From a bacterium (GTDB lineage: Bacteria; Planctomycetota; JAFGQW01), in NCBI GenBank assembly GCA_030426805.1, contig JAUHXU010000004.1, forward strand, positions 482,792-546,791: DNA of 64,000 nt. Reading direction: 5' to 3'. This document shows positions 1 through 8,916 of this stretch, piece after piece (position 1 is the first letter of the stretch; each line of letters opens with the position of its first letter). Position numbers and translations under genes: made by a program. Below the pieces are notes generated by a model. That model had not been told where the DNA came from. It was given only the letters and a program-made list of their open reading frames with translations, and ran no database searches.

Positions 1-2
1 TC

Positions 3-1751
3 GTGATCCGCCACGGCAAGGTCGTCTACGAGCAGTACGGAAACGGCGCGAGCGCCGCTTACACGAACGACGTCGGGAGCCTCCGCAAGTCGATCGCGAG
101 CGCGCTGATGGGCATCGCGATCGACGAGAACAAGCTGACCCGCAACACGACCGCCTACTCGCTGTGGCCGTTCATCTACGACCACACGCAGGACGTCAAA
201 GATCAGACGATCGAAATGCACCACCTCGCCTCGATGCAGTCGGGGTGGCTCGACACGGTCGGGCCGGGTGTGAAGTGGGTCTACAGCAACGCGGGCGCGA
301 CCGCCGGCGGCTGCGTGATCGGCGCCGCCTACGCGAGCCAATACCAGTCGCGCTGGCCGCAATACGGCACCGGGACGAACTACATCGCGCCGATGGTCGA
401 AGACCGGATCCGCGACGTGATCGGCGCCGCGTGGGTGTGCACGCACTCCGCCGGCACGTTCAACTCGTTCGCCTACAACCCGGGTCCGAAGATGGTCGTG
501 CAGTCGACGATGCGCGACATGGCGCGCTACGGTTACCTGTGGCTGCGCGACGGCGAGTGGGCGAAGACGCAGGTCGTGTCGCGACCCTACATCCGCGACG
601 CGCAGAAGAACCACGCCGCGGCGTTCACGAAGCTCTACGGCTACTGGTGGTGCACGAACGACAACCGCGCGGCGCTGCCCAGCGTGCCCGCCGACGCGTT
701 CTGGCATCCGGGCGACGGCGCCGACGGCCACCGGACGCTCTTGCTGGTCGTCCCGTCGCTCGACCTCGTCGCCGCGTGCACGATCCACGACGACGACTTC
801 GACCTGACGAACGGCTTCGCCGCACAGCCGGCGCGCAACCCCGAGCAGTGGGCCGCGGCACTGATGCCGGCGATCCTCCCCGATCCGACCGGCACGACGA
901 AGCCGACCTTCGTCAGCGAATACCTGCGCGACGGGACGACCGGCCGCCTCGACGCGATCACGAACGCCGCGCAGGCGAACGCGACGACGTCGGGCCTCGA
1001 GTTGACCGGCGACCCGGTGACACTGAAGCTCCCCGACCGCACCTACACCGACCAGACCGTGCTGCTGTCCGTCGACGGCGGCATGCCGATCGACGCGTGG
1101 GCGGGGGTATTGCTCCGCGGGGCCGCGAACGCGCCCCACGACGACGACAACGATCCGCACGTACGCGTGCTCGCGAAGCGGCGCAGCGGCGACGGCGCGA
1201 GCATCGTCGAGGTCCGCCAGGGCACGCAAGTCCTCGCGACCGCGCCGGTGCAGCAGACCGACTTCTCGACGACGCGCTTCCTGCTCAAGGTCGTCACCGC
1301 CGGCACGAACGTGAAGGTGTGGATCAACGGCGAGTCGGTCATCGACTTGAACGGCGTGCCGAACCCGGCCGGGGGCGGCTACACGTGGCTCGACGGTCGG
1401 GTGTCGACCGCGAATCCCGGCGTCGTACGGCTGAAGTACTTCATCACGCGCGCCGCGACCGACGGGCTCGTCGACGTCTCCTACGACCGCAACGACTTCT
1501 GCTACCTGACGATCGTCGAAGAGGGGATGTGGACGTCGCTGCAGACGAATACGTTCTTCGTCAGCGTCGGCTCGTTCAAGGTCGGCTTCGCGTCGTTCTG
1601 GAACATCGTGTTCCAGCTCACCGGCCTGTGGCAGCAGGTCGGCTTCGGCCCCGAGCACTTCGGGCTCGCGCTACGCTTCTCCCTCGGCCACGGCACCGAC
1701 GTGACGTTCGAGTACAAGGGCGACGCGGAGCAGGAGTACATCCCGTACTGA
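3..1751 (+). CDS. Serine hydrolase (class C beta-lactamase-like), 5' end cut by window
   Basis: The product resembles the beta-lactamase/penicillin-binding transpeptidase fold used by many secreted esterases and peptidases. Counting from the first codon in the window, an SxxK motif (Ser26, Lys29, SLRK) supplies the likely nucleophile and base, and Tyr94-Ser-Asn96 is the YxN motif. A HPGDG segment near residue 235 is probably the third (KTG-like) box. The first residues (IRHGKVVYEQYG) belong inside the first strand of this fold, so the true start and any signal peptide lie upstream of the window. After about residue 300 comes a second, beta-rich region that looks like a concanavalin-type or 3-keto-disaccharide-hydrolase-like domain and may bind a polymer. 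The substrate is unknown. It ends 12 bases before the convergent neighbour, with no terminator visible between them. Confidence 0.75.
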   Translation: MIRHGKVVYEQYGNGASAAYTNDVGSLRKSIASALMGIAIDENKLTRNTTAYSLWPFIYDHTQDVKDQTIEMHHLASMQSGWLDTVGPGVKWVYSNAGATAGGCVIGAAYASQYQSRWPQYGTGTNYIAPMVEDRIRDVIGAAWVCTHSAGTFNSFAYNPGPKMVVQSTMRDMARYGYLWLRDGEWAKTQVVSRPYIRDAQKNHAAAFTKLYGYWWCTNDNRAALPSVPADAFWHPGDGADGHRTLLLVVPSLDLVAACTIHDDDFDLTNGFAAQPARNPEQWAAALMPAILPDPTGTTKPTFVSEYLRDGTTGRLDAITNAAQANATTSGLELTGDPVTLKLPDRTYTDQTVLLSVDGGMPIDAWAGVLLRGAANAPHDDDNDPHVRVLAKRRSGDGASIVEVRQGTQVLATAPVQQTDFSTTRFLLKVVTAGTNVKVWINGESVIDLNGVPNPAGGGYTWLDGRVSTANPGVVRLKYFITRAATDGLVDVSYDRNDFCYLTIVEEGMWTSLQTNTFFVSVGSFKVGFASFWNIVFQLTGLWQQVGFGPEHFGLALRFSLGHGTDVTFEYKGDAEQEYIPY

Positions 1752-1763
1752 TCGGCGTGCGAG

Positions 1764-3323
1764 TCAGCGGCTCTGGGGCGTCTTCAACGGGACGACGAAC
1801 AGCCGCTTGGCGGAAGGGTTGATCGCGCGCGCGCGGGCCCTGGGGTTTGCCGTCACGACATAGTCGGCCCAACCGTATTCCCCATAGTGGTAGCCCGAGA
1901 GGTGGAACCACGTGTGGAAGGGTGGCACCGTCTTCGGGTCGACCACGACGACGGATCCGCGCGGCATCAGCGCTCTCGCCTCCGCGAGGTCCCCGTAGTC
2001 GCGCTGCTCGTCCACCGTTGCGACCGCGTCCTGCCGCACGCTCACCGTCGATACGACGAACACCGCGGCCGCGGCCAGCGTCGCGGCCAGCATCGCGCGG
2101 CGTGGCAGCAGGGAGAGGAGCGCGTCGTGCAGCACGAGCACCGTGGGAAACAGGATGACCGCCGTGAAGTCGTGCGGGGCAAAATACTTCGGCAACGCGA
2201 CCGCCCAGGCGAGCCCCGACAGCACGGTCGTCACGAGCGTCCCTCGCGTCGGCCCAGGTGCACGGACGATGCGCACGATCCCGATGAGGCAGAGTGCCGC
2301 GAAGATCGCCAGCAGCGGGGTTTGCCCGACGAGCGGGCCATCCGGCGGGTCGAACCCGGTCGCGACGTGCGGAAGCGCCACGTACGGGATGCACGACGCC
2401 GCGGACCGATAGGCGATCGCCTGCGCCATGTGGTCCCAGAACACCGGCATTCCGGTGACGCCGACGCGCTTCGCGGCTCTCGCCAACGTCGACGTCTCGC
2501 CCGTCGCGGCCCACTCGTTCCAGAGGTTGAATCCGAGCCAGGCGGCGCCGACCAACGCCGTGAGGACGGTCACGGCGAGTGGCACCCGCAAGGCGAGCGC
2601 CCGGTTGCCGTCTCGCCGGCGTCGCCATGCTTCCACCAGCGAGACCGCCAGCCAGGTGACGATCACCAGCGCCGTCTGCCAACCGAGTGAGACCCCGATC
2701 AACGGCGCCCACCAGATCATCCGTCGACCGGCTCCGCAACGGTAGCGTCCGATCGCCCAGAGCGAGAGCACGACGCCGAAGAGCGCGGGCATCTCGTTGA
2801 AGACGAGGTCCTTGTAGAACTGGACGTAGAAGGTCGACCCCGCGAGCAGGACGACCGCCGCTGCGCGACGCCAGTCCCCGGACCACAGCCTCACCAGTCG
2901 ATACGAGGCGAGCAGCGTCGCGACGAAGAACGCGAGCATCAGTGCGCGCGCCGCTGTGATCTGATCGTCCGTGTCGTCCGATGTCGCGAGCGCGGCGCCG
3001 ATCAATCCGAACGGCAGCACGGGAAAGCGGCCATACGCGTCGTAGGTCACGGCGTCCTCGTGATCCACGCGCGAGAAGTTGTAGAGCAGGAACCGCGTGT
3101 CCGAAGACAGGTTGCTCGCGAGCGCCAGCCCGTGGACCGACACGTAGCCGTGGTGCCCGTACGGAGCGAGCGAACCGTCGGTGCGCGCGACCGCCCCGAT
3201 GCCGAGGAGCAGCAGCAATCCCGCCACGAGGAGGAGGTAGGGACGGCTCGTGGCCAACACGCGTACGGCGGTTCCAATGAGGGGTCGTCGGATCTTGTGT
3301 TCGGTCGACGCGAGACGGTGCAA
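1764..3323 (-). CDS. Polytopic membrane protein, GT-C glycosyltransferase-like
   Basis: This protein of about 519 residues has a hydrophobic segment at residues 29-46 followed by many more membrane spans, separated by short charged loops. The overall plan, with a long periplasmic loop after the first helix and a DLVFNEMP segment in a later loop, resembles lipid-linked-sugar glycosyltransferases of the GT-C/GT39 type, but I see no diagnostic DD/DE motif, so the function is tentative. The only in-frame start is TTG at 3321-3323, inside a 16-base tandem duplication, and it lacks a clear ribosome binding site. The GTG at codon 27 (RVLATSRP) is an alternative. It is convergent with the serine hydrolase gene. 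A second GT-C-like protein lies at 26008-27753. Confidence 0.55.
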   Translation of the reverse strand: MHRLASTEHKIRRPLIGTAVRVLATSRPYLLLVAGLLLLLGIGAVARTDGSLAPYGHHGYVSVHGLALASNLSSDTRFLLYNFSRVDHEDAVTYDAYGRFPVLPFGLIGAALATSDDTDDQITAARALMLAFFVATLLASYRLVRLWSGDWRRAAAVVLLAGSTFYVQFYKDLVFNEMPALFGVVLSLWAIGRYRCGAGRRMIWWAPLIGVSLGWQTALVIVTWLAVSLVEAWRRRRDGNRALALRVPLAVTVLTALVGAAWLGFNLWNEWAATGETSTLARAAKRVGVTGMPVFWDHMAQAIAYRSAASCIPYVALPHVATGFDPPDGPLVGQTPLLAIFAALCLIGIVRIVRAPGPTRGTLVTTVLSGLAWAVALPKYFAPHDFTAVILFPTVLVLHDALLSLLPRRAMLAATLAAAAVFVVSTVSVRQDAVATVDEQRDYGDLAEARALMPRGSVVVVDPKTVPPFHTWFHLSGYHYGEYGWADYVVTANPRARARAINPSAKRLFVVPLKTPQSR

Positions 3324-3348
3324 CGTAGCAGAGGTGCAACGTAGCAGA
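3317..3348. repeat. Perfect 16-bp tandem duplication
   Basis: The unit ggtgcaacgtagcaga occurs twice without a gap (3317-3332 and 3333-3348). The proposed TTG start of the minus-strand membrane protein lies inside the first copy, so the duplication also repeats the start codon context. It looks like a recent slippage or duplication event in the 5' region of that gene. Confidence 0.9.
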
Positions 3349-3420
3349 ATTGTGCGACCCTGGGGAGCCCTACGCGCGCCGTCCCATTTCGACCCGAGTG
3401 TTCGTCGACGTCACGCGCGA

Positions 3421-4617
3421 CTACTCGATCACGAGCGTGCGCGGGGCGGAGACCTGGCGGATCGTGCCGTTGCCGTCGTGGACGATCGCGGCGACGTAGG
3501 TCAGCAGACCGCGCAAGGCGGGCACCGGCGGGATCGCGATCGACGCCCCCGCCTCGCCGTTCGCGTTCAGAAAACCGGCGAAGCCGTTGAAGACCGTCGA
3601 GGCGCGCTGCGACAGCACGAACAGCGCGTCGGGCACGAGGGGAATCGGGCCGACGCCGGTCGGGATGCCGGGGCGGAAGCCGAACGACGCGGCGAGCAGG
3701 TAGGGTCGCCCCGACTCGCCGGGAAACGAGACCAGCAGGCCGTAGGTCGTTCCCGGCAACGCCGCGCCGGCACCCGGCAGGTGATGCGAACCGACGTGCG
3801 CGACCCCGGCGGCGCCGAAGATCAGCGTCGCCATCGTCGACACGACGGCACCCTGCGAATTGACGCGCAGGAGCGCGCTCGTCGTCCCGACGACGAGGTC
3901 ACCCGTCGCGGTGTCGACGAGACCACAGCGCGTCGCGCCGAGCGTGCGACCGACCGGCGTGATCGTGCCGCGCGCGACGTCGACGCGCGAGAGCGCACCG
4001 TAGGCGAGGTAGGCGTCGCCGGTGACCGGGTCGGGGAACAAGTCCCCACCGGCGATCACCGTAGGACCGGTCGTCGACGCGACGAGCGTTTCGCGTCCCT
4101 GGCGCGGGCGCGTGTAGACCGACCCGACGGAGTAGGTGAGCCACCCGCCGGTGTTCCAGTGCTCGCACATCGCCTCGCGCGCGGCGGTCGCGACCGTCGT
4201 CGCGTTGCCGGTCAGCGCGTCGAAGCGCAACAGCCCGATACCCGTCGTCGCGAGGTAGTCGCCGCGCTGATCCAGCACGATCGACCCGGACGGAATGCGC
4301 GCGACGATCCCCGCCGGCCTCGACGCGGTACCGAGCGTGCTCAACACGCCGCCGCGCAACTCGATCAGGTGGTAGTTGTATTGCTGGTTGCGAAGCGTGT
4401 GCGCGAGGATCGCGACGCCCCGGTTGTCGGCGGTGGGACACGCCGCGAGGCCGATCTCGCCGCCGGCCCACGTCGCGAGCACGCTCGACCCGCCGGTCGC
4501 GAGGACCTCGACGACTCGGGTCCCGTTGACGACGACGAAGTTGCCGAGCGACTGCGCGGCCGTGGCCGTCGCGATCCAAATGACCGTGATTGCGGCGAGC
4601 GCTGTCCGGACGAGCAT
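3421..4617 (-). CDS. Secreted beta-propeller-like protein with shared C-terminal module
   Basis: This 398-residue protein starts with a signal peptide (hydrophobic residues 4-20, cleavage near ATAAQS). Repeated short strands with Asp/Gly turns through residues 22-280 suggest an NHL- or PQQ-like propeller. The last 110 residues form a separate module (PGIP...PDALFVL...GFAGFLN...PP...) also present at the C-terminus of the FG-GAP protein at 10221-11882. No catalytic motif was seen. The start is firm: an AGGAGG ribosome binding site lies between it and the stop of the upstream gene 12 bases away, so the two genes form an operon. Role unknown; a surface or extracellular binding protein is likely. 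Confidence 0.7.
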   Translation of the reverse strand: MLVRTALAAITVIWIATATAAQSLGNFVVVNGTRVVEVLATGGSSVLATWAGGEIGLAACPTADNRGVAILAHTLRNQQYNYHLIELRGGVLSTLGTASRPAGIVARIPSGSIVLDQRGDYLATTGIGLLRFDALTGNATTVATAAREAMCEHWNTGGWLTYSVGSVYTRPRQGRETLVASTTGPTVIAGGDLFPDPVTGDAYLAYGALSRVDVARGTITPVGRTLGATRCGLVDTATGDLVVGTTSALLRVNSQGAVVSTMATLIFGAAGVAHVGSHHLPGAGAALPGTTYGLLVSFPGESGRPYLLAASFGFRPGIPTGVGPIPLVPDALFVLSQRASTVFNGFAGFLNANGEAGASIAIPPVPALRGLLTYVAAIVHDGNGTIRQVSAPRTLVIE

Positions 4618-4629
4618 GGCGACCTCCTG

Positions 4630-5349
4630 TCACCGGCCATTGTCGCACGACGCGCGCCGCGGCGCGAGCGCCTGCCGGCCGGGCCACCGTTCGGCGACCT
4701 CGCGCAACCGCCGGATCGCCTCCCGCAACCGCGCCCCCGGCACAACGACCGAGACCGACTGCGGTGCATCGGCATCGACGACGTGCACCCGGACGCGGCA
4801 GCACGGCACGTAGGGGTGGTCGGTGAAGACGTAACCGCCGCGGGCGTTTCGCGCGTCGGAGAGGGTGATCGCGACCTCGGTGGGTCCGCTGCGCTGGAGG
4901 GAGGCGGGGGCGGTGCCGGGCAGTGCGCGACACACGCCGACTTCGTTGCGCGCGGCAACCGGAGTCGACCGCACTGCGCGAAAATGGAGGAGCAACACCG
5001 TGCCCGGGGGCAGCGACGCGCCGGTCGCGACGACCGATGCACGCACGCGCACGCGGGGGCGCAGCACGATGACACCGCCGACGAACGCCCGGAGCGTCGC
5101 GATGCGGTGGTGCCGCGCCCGCACGGTCACGTCGAGGCCGCCCGGTGGAAGCGACGCGATCGCGGTGCCGTCGGCCCCGGTGCGCGCGAGCGACGCCCCG
5201 TCACGGGACGCGCGAATCTCGGCGAACGGGACCGGCTTCGAATGGCTGTCGACAACTCGGATTGCGGTGCGCACGAGCGGGGCCGGCTCGGGCTCGGACG
5301 CGAGGAGGGCGATCAGTGCGCACAGCGCGGCGCGGACATGGGTCAGCAT
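4630..5349 (-). CDS. Secreted carboxypeptidase-regulatory-like protein
   Basis: This protein of 239 residues has a short signal peptide (MLTHVRAALCALIALLAS). Residues 28-90 look like a carboxypeptidase regulatory / CarboxypepD_reg-like Ig fold: the motif VVDSHSKPVPFAEI followed by a TGADGTA turn and a PPGGLDV strand is typical. The remainder is unassigned and ends with a basic helix. An open frame continues upstream to 5637, but that region overlaps the 3' end of the large BNR gene and its composition is that of an antisense shadow, so the ATG at 5347-5349 was chosen. It is the first gene of a two-gene unit with the propeller protein downstream. Function unknown. Confidence 0.65.
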   Translation of the reverse strand: MLTHVRAALCALIALLASEPEPAPLVRTAIRVVDSHSKPVPFAEIRASRDGASLARTGADGTAIASLPPGGLDVTVRARHHRIATLRAFVGGVIVLRPRVRVRASVVATGASLPPGTVLLLHFRAVRSTPVAARNEVGVCRALPGTAPASLQRSGPTEVAITLSDARNARGGYVFTDHPYVPCCRVRVHVVDADAPQSVSVVVPGARLREAIRRLREVAERWPGRQALAPRRASCDNGR

Positions 5350-5450
5350 TCGCCGCCGCAGCGCAAGCCGCGTGCCGGGCGAGAACGCGGGCGCCCCGGC
5401 CGTCTCGCGACCGTCTCGGCGGGGGCGCCGGTTACACCGCGGTGACGGCG

Positions 5451-8400
5451 TTACTTTCCCGCGCCGCCGAGCTTCGGAATCCGACCGGGCGTCCACGGCG
5501 CGCCGGCAGCCTCCAACGCGTTCTCCATCGCGTCGAGCGCAGCGGCGACGGAGGTGACGGTCGCGTGCACGGACCCGAATTGGCGCTTCGCGATCTCGAG
5601 CGCCTTGCGCTGCGTACCGGTGATCGGGTGGTTCCACTCGCCCGAGCGCGCACGCCCGACGCGGTCGCGGATCGACGGGGTCGTCGGCTCGCTGCGGGAG
5701 GAGATCGTGCGGTCGCCGTTGAGCAGCATCTGCACGTCCTGCAACCGCGTGCGCAACTCGAAACCACGGCGCGCGAGCGCCCGGTCCAATCGCGGGTGCC
5801 GGTCCAGCACGTCACGCACCGCGTCGAGCCGCTTCGTCAGCTCGCCGACCGCACGCCCCGTGCCGCCGACGACGCGCCGGAAGCGATCGACCTCGTCGTG
5901 GAACGCGACCCACTCGGCGCGTGCCTCGGCAGGCAGCGTCGGCAGCCCCGGAAGCGGCTCGACCGCGAACGTCTGCGGCTCACCGATCGGCGACTCGACG
6001 CCGTCGACGATCTTCGAGAGCTGCACGCGGTAGGTGCCCGGCAACGCGAAGCGGCCGCGGCCGCCGGCGACGCTCTCGTGCCGCAGATTCCACGCGATGC
6101 GATGGAAGCCCTTGCCGCCCTTCGCATCGATCCGGCGGATCGGCGTGCCGTCGGCGTCCGACACCGTCAGAACGAACCGCGGCTTCTCCTCGCGATCCTC
6201 CGCGCGCAGCTCGTCCCACGACGGGTAGCCGACGGGCTTCTTCGCCTTGACGAGCTTCTTCTCGGCCTTCTTGCGCGCGTTCTTCTTCGTCGTGAGCCCG
6301 TCGCGGACGTGCACCGTGAACACCGCGCCGAACGGCGGGTTCGGCGCCGTGAAGAATGCGTCGCCCTGGCTCGCCTTCTTGCCGCCGCCCATGCGCGCCT
6401 CGAGCGTGTAGAGCCACGCCGTCTTGACCGGATAGAGGGTCGCCTCCGCGGCGCGGAGCTTCTCGGCGCTCTGCCCGCGAAGCGGCGAGTAGTCGTCCAA
6501 CACGTAGAAGCCGCGACCGAAGGTGCCGACCGCGAGGTCGCCCTCGCGCCGCTGGATCTCGAGGTCACGGACCGCGATCGTCGGAATGCCGCTCTTCAGA
6601 CGCACCCACGCCTCGCCGCCGTTCGGCGAGAAGAAGACGCCGAACTCGGTGCCGACGAACAGCAGGTTCGGATCGACGTGGTCCTGCGCGATGCACCACG
6701 CCGACCCCTTCTCCGGCAGGTTCGCCGCGATCGACGTCCAGGTGCGGCCACGGTCGTCGCTGCGCATCACGTAGGGGCGGAAGTCGCCCATCTTGTGGTT
6801 GTTGAAGCAGCCGAAGACGACGTTCGCGTCGTGCAGCGATGCTTCCAGGTCGGCGACGTAGGCATCCTTCGGGACGCCGTCGATCGACTCGACCTTGCGC
6901 CACGACTCGCCACCGTCCTCGGTGACGCTGACCAGACCGTCGTCGGCGCCGGCGTAGATCACGCCTTCGGCGACGGGCGACTCGGTCACCGACACGATGT
7001 TGCCGAAGAACGACGTCGAGCGGTTCTTCGCGACGGTGTCGACGCCCCAGACGCGGCCCATCACCTCGAGCGTGTTGCGATCGATGCCGCGGGTGAGGTC
7101 GGGACTGATCGCTCGCCAGTTGTCACCCCGGTCGTCGCTGCGGAACAACCGGTTCGCACCGAAGTAGAGGCGCGTGTTCGCGTGGGGGCTGATCAGCAGC
7201 GCCGAGTCCCAGTTCCACTTGAGCACCTCGCCCTCGTCGGGCTCCGGCTTGATGTTGACGCGGCTGCCGGTCGCGCGGTCGAAGCGCACGAGGTTGCCGT
7301 ACTGCCACTGCGAGTAGACCGTGTTCGGGTCGGTCGGATCGACTTGCGGCTTGAAGCCGTCGCCGCCGACCGTGATGAACCAGTCCTCGTTCGTGATGCC
7401 GTGACGCGAGCGGGTGCGCGTTGGCCCGCCCTGCGTGTTGTTGTCTTGCGTGCCGCCGTAGATGTTGTAGAACGGCGACGCGTTGTCGACGCAGATCTTG
7501 TAGAACTGCGTGATCGGAAGGTTGCCGGTGAAGCGCCACGTCTTGCCGCGATCCCAGCTCTGATAGATGCCGCCGTCGGAGCCGCACAACAGGTAGTTCG
7601 GGTCGTTCGGATCGAACGCGAGCGCGTGGTTGTCGACGTGTTTGTACGGGTGGGGGATCGGCGCGAAGTTCTTGCCACCGTCGTCGGTCACCTGGAAGTA
7701 GGTGTCGGCGGAGTAGACCCGATCGAAGCGATGCGGGCACGGCCACAGCTCGTTGTAGTACTGCGGGCTCGTGCTGACGTAGCCACTCTGCTTCTTCCAC
7801 GTCGCACCGGCGTCGGCGGAGCGATAGAACCCCTGCTTCTTGCCGACCGCCTCGATCACCGCGTAGACGACGTCGGGGCGTTGCGGCGACACCGCGATCC
7901 CGATCCGGCCGACCTCGCCGCCCGGCAGACCGCCGCCGAGTTTCTTCCACGTCTTGCCGCCGTCGGTCGTCTTGTGCACGCCCGAGCCGGGGCCACCGTT
8001 GATCAGCGTCCACACGTGGCGACGCCGCTGGTAGGCGACCGCGTAGATCACGTCCGGGTCGCGCGGGTCGAACGCGAGGTCGCTCACGCCGGTGTGCTCG
8101 TCGATGTCGAGGATGCGCTTCCACTTCTTGCCGCCGTCAGTCGTCTTGTAGAGGCCGCGCTCGCCACCGCTGCGCCAGAGCGGCCCCTGCGCCGCGACGT
8201 AGACGGTGTTCTCGTCGGTCGGGTGCACGAGGATCTTGCCGATGTGCTCGGAGTCGCCGAGGCCGACGTTCTTATAGGTGCGCCCGCCGTCGATCGACTT
8301 GTAGACGCCGTCACCGTAGGCGACGCTGCGCTGGGAGTTGTTCTCGCCACTACCGACCCAGACGACGTTCGGGTTCGACGGCGCGAACGTGACGCACCCG

Positions 8401-8771
8401 ATCGAGTAGACCTTCTGCGAATCGAAACGCGGCGTCCACGTCGTGCCCGCGTTCGTCGTCTCCCACAAGCCGCCGGATGCAGTGCCGCACAACCAGCGGT
8501 TGCGGTCGGTCGGGTCGACGGCGATGTCGGAGAGGCGGCCGGACATCAGCGCCGGTCCGATCCCGCGGAGCGACAATCCCGAGAACGTTCCGGCGTCGAG
8601 CCCCGGCCCCTTGTCCTTCTTCTCGTCGCTGTCCTTGTCGTCGTCCGCGTTCGCCTCGTCGGCGGCCGCCGGGTCGGTGTCCTGCGGAGGCGCGGCGAGG
8701 ACGGGAGTCGGCGTGACGGCGGCGAGCAGCAGCGACGCGAGGGCGGCGATGGCGAGGCGGCGAACGATCAT
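5451..8771 (-). CDS. Very large secreted BNR/Asp-box (sortilin-like) propeller protein
   Basis: This is an exported protein of 1106 residues. A signal peptide (MIVRRLAIAALASLLLAAV...) is followed by an acidic, Lys/Asp-rich linker and then by two-propeller architecture typical of the bacterial VPS10/sortilin-like glycosyl-hydrolase family. Asp-box motifs SxDxGxxW are repeated throughout, for example TTNAGTTW, SIDGGRTY, TTDGGKKW, TTDGGKTW, SADAGATW, SWDRGKTW, SDDRGDNW, TEDGGESW, SDDRGRTW. The C-terminal 350 residues contain a fibronectin-like segment (DADGTPIRRIDA) and a helical end. Such proteins are surface or periplasmic; the ligand is unknown. A frame continues 18 codons upstream, but ATG 8769-8771 places the signal peptide correctly and has a GGAGA sequence upstream. 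The divergent gene begins at 8917. Confidence 0.85.
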   Translation of the reverse strand: MIVRRLAIAALASLLLAAVTPTPVLAAPPQDTDPAAADEANADDDKDSDEKKDKGPGLDAGTFSGLSLRGIGPALMSGRLSDIAVDPTDRNRWLCGTASGGLWETTNAGTTWTPRFDSQKVYSIGCVTFAPSNPNVVWVGSGENNSQRSVAYGDGVYKSIDGGRTYKNVGLGDSEHIGKILVHPTDENTVYVAAQGPLWRSGGERGLYKTTDGGKKWKRILDIDEHTGVSDLAFDPRDPDVIYAVAYQRRRHVWTLINGGPGSGVHKTTDGGKTWKKLGGGLPGGEVGRIGIAVSPQRPDVVYAVIEAVGKKQGFYRSADAGATWKKQSGYVSTSPQYYNELWPCPHRFDRVYSADTYFQVTDDGGKNFAPIPHPYKHVDNHALAFDPNDPNYLLCGSDGGIYQSWDRGKTWRFTGNLPITQFYKICVDNASPFYNIYGGTQDNNTQGGPTRTRSRHGITNEDWFITVGGDGFKPQVDPTDPNTVYSQWQYGNLVRFDRATGSRVNIKPEPDEGEVLKWNWDSALLISPHANTRLYFGANRLFRSDDRGDNWRAISPDLTRGIDRNTLEVMGRVWGVDTVAKNRSTSFFGNIVSVTESPVAEGVIYAGADDGLVSVTEDGGESWRKVESIDGVPKDAYVADLEASLHDANVVFGCFNNHKMGDFRPYVMRSDDRGRTWTSIAANLPEKGSAWCIAQDHVDPNLLFVGTEFGVFFSPNGGEAWVRLKSGIPTIAVRDLEIQRREGDLAVGTFGRGFYVLDDYSPLRGQSAEKLRAAEATLYPVKTAWLYTLEARMGGGKKASQGDAFFTAPNPPFGAVFTVHVRDGLTTKKNARKKAEKKLVKAKKPVGYPSWDELRAEDREEKPRFVLTVSDADGTPIRRIDAKGGKGFHRIAWNLRHESVAGGRGRFALPGTYRVQLSKIVDGVESPIGEPQTFAVEPLPGLPTLPAEARAEWVAFHDEVDRFRRVVGGTGRAVGELTKRLDAVRDVLDRHPRLDRALARRGFELRTRLQDVQMLLNGDRTISSRSEPTTPSIRDRVGRARSGEWNHPITGTQRKALEIAKRQFGSVHATVTSVAAALDAMENALEAAGAPWTPGRIPKLGGAGK

Positions 8772-8916
8772 GGGGCGTCTCCAGGGGTGGGGAGGGCGGG
8801 CCACAGCGAGAATCGGCGGCCGCACGGGTGGCCCGGATTCTATCTACCCGGTGGCGATCGACGCAACGGCTGGTAGGATCGCAGCGCACGAGATATCGGA
8901 TCGGAGACTCGGAACC

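Noticed and set aside
5145..8876. Long plus-strand open frame opposite the BNR protein
   Set aside because: The minus strand shows repeated Asp-box motifs and a signal peptide, while the plus-strand frame has shadow composition.
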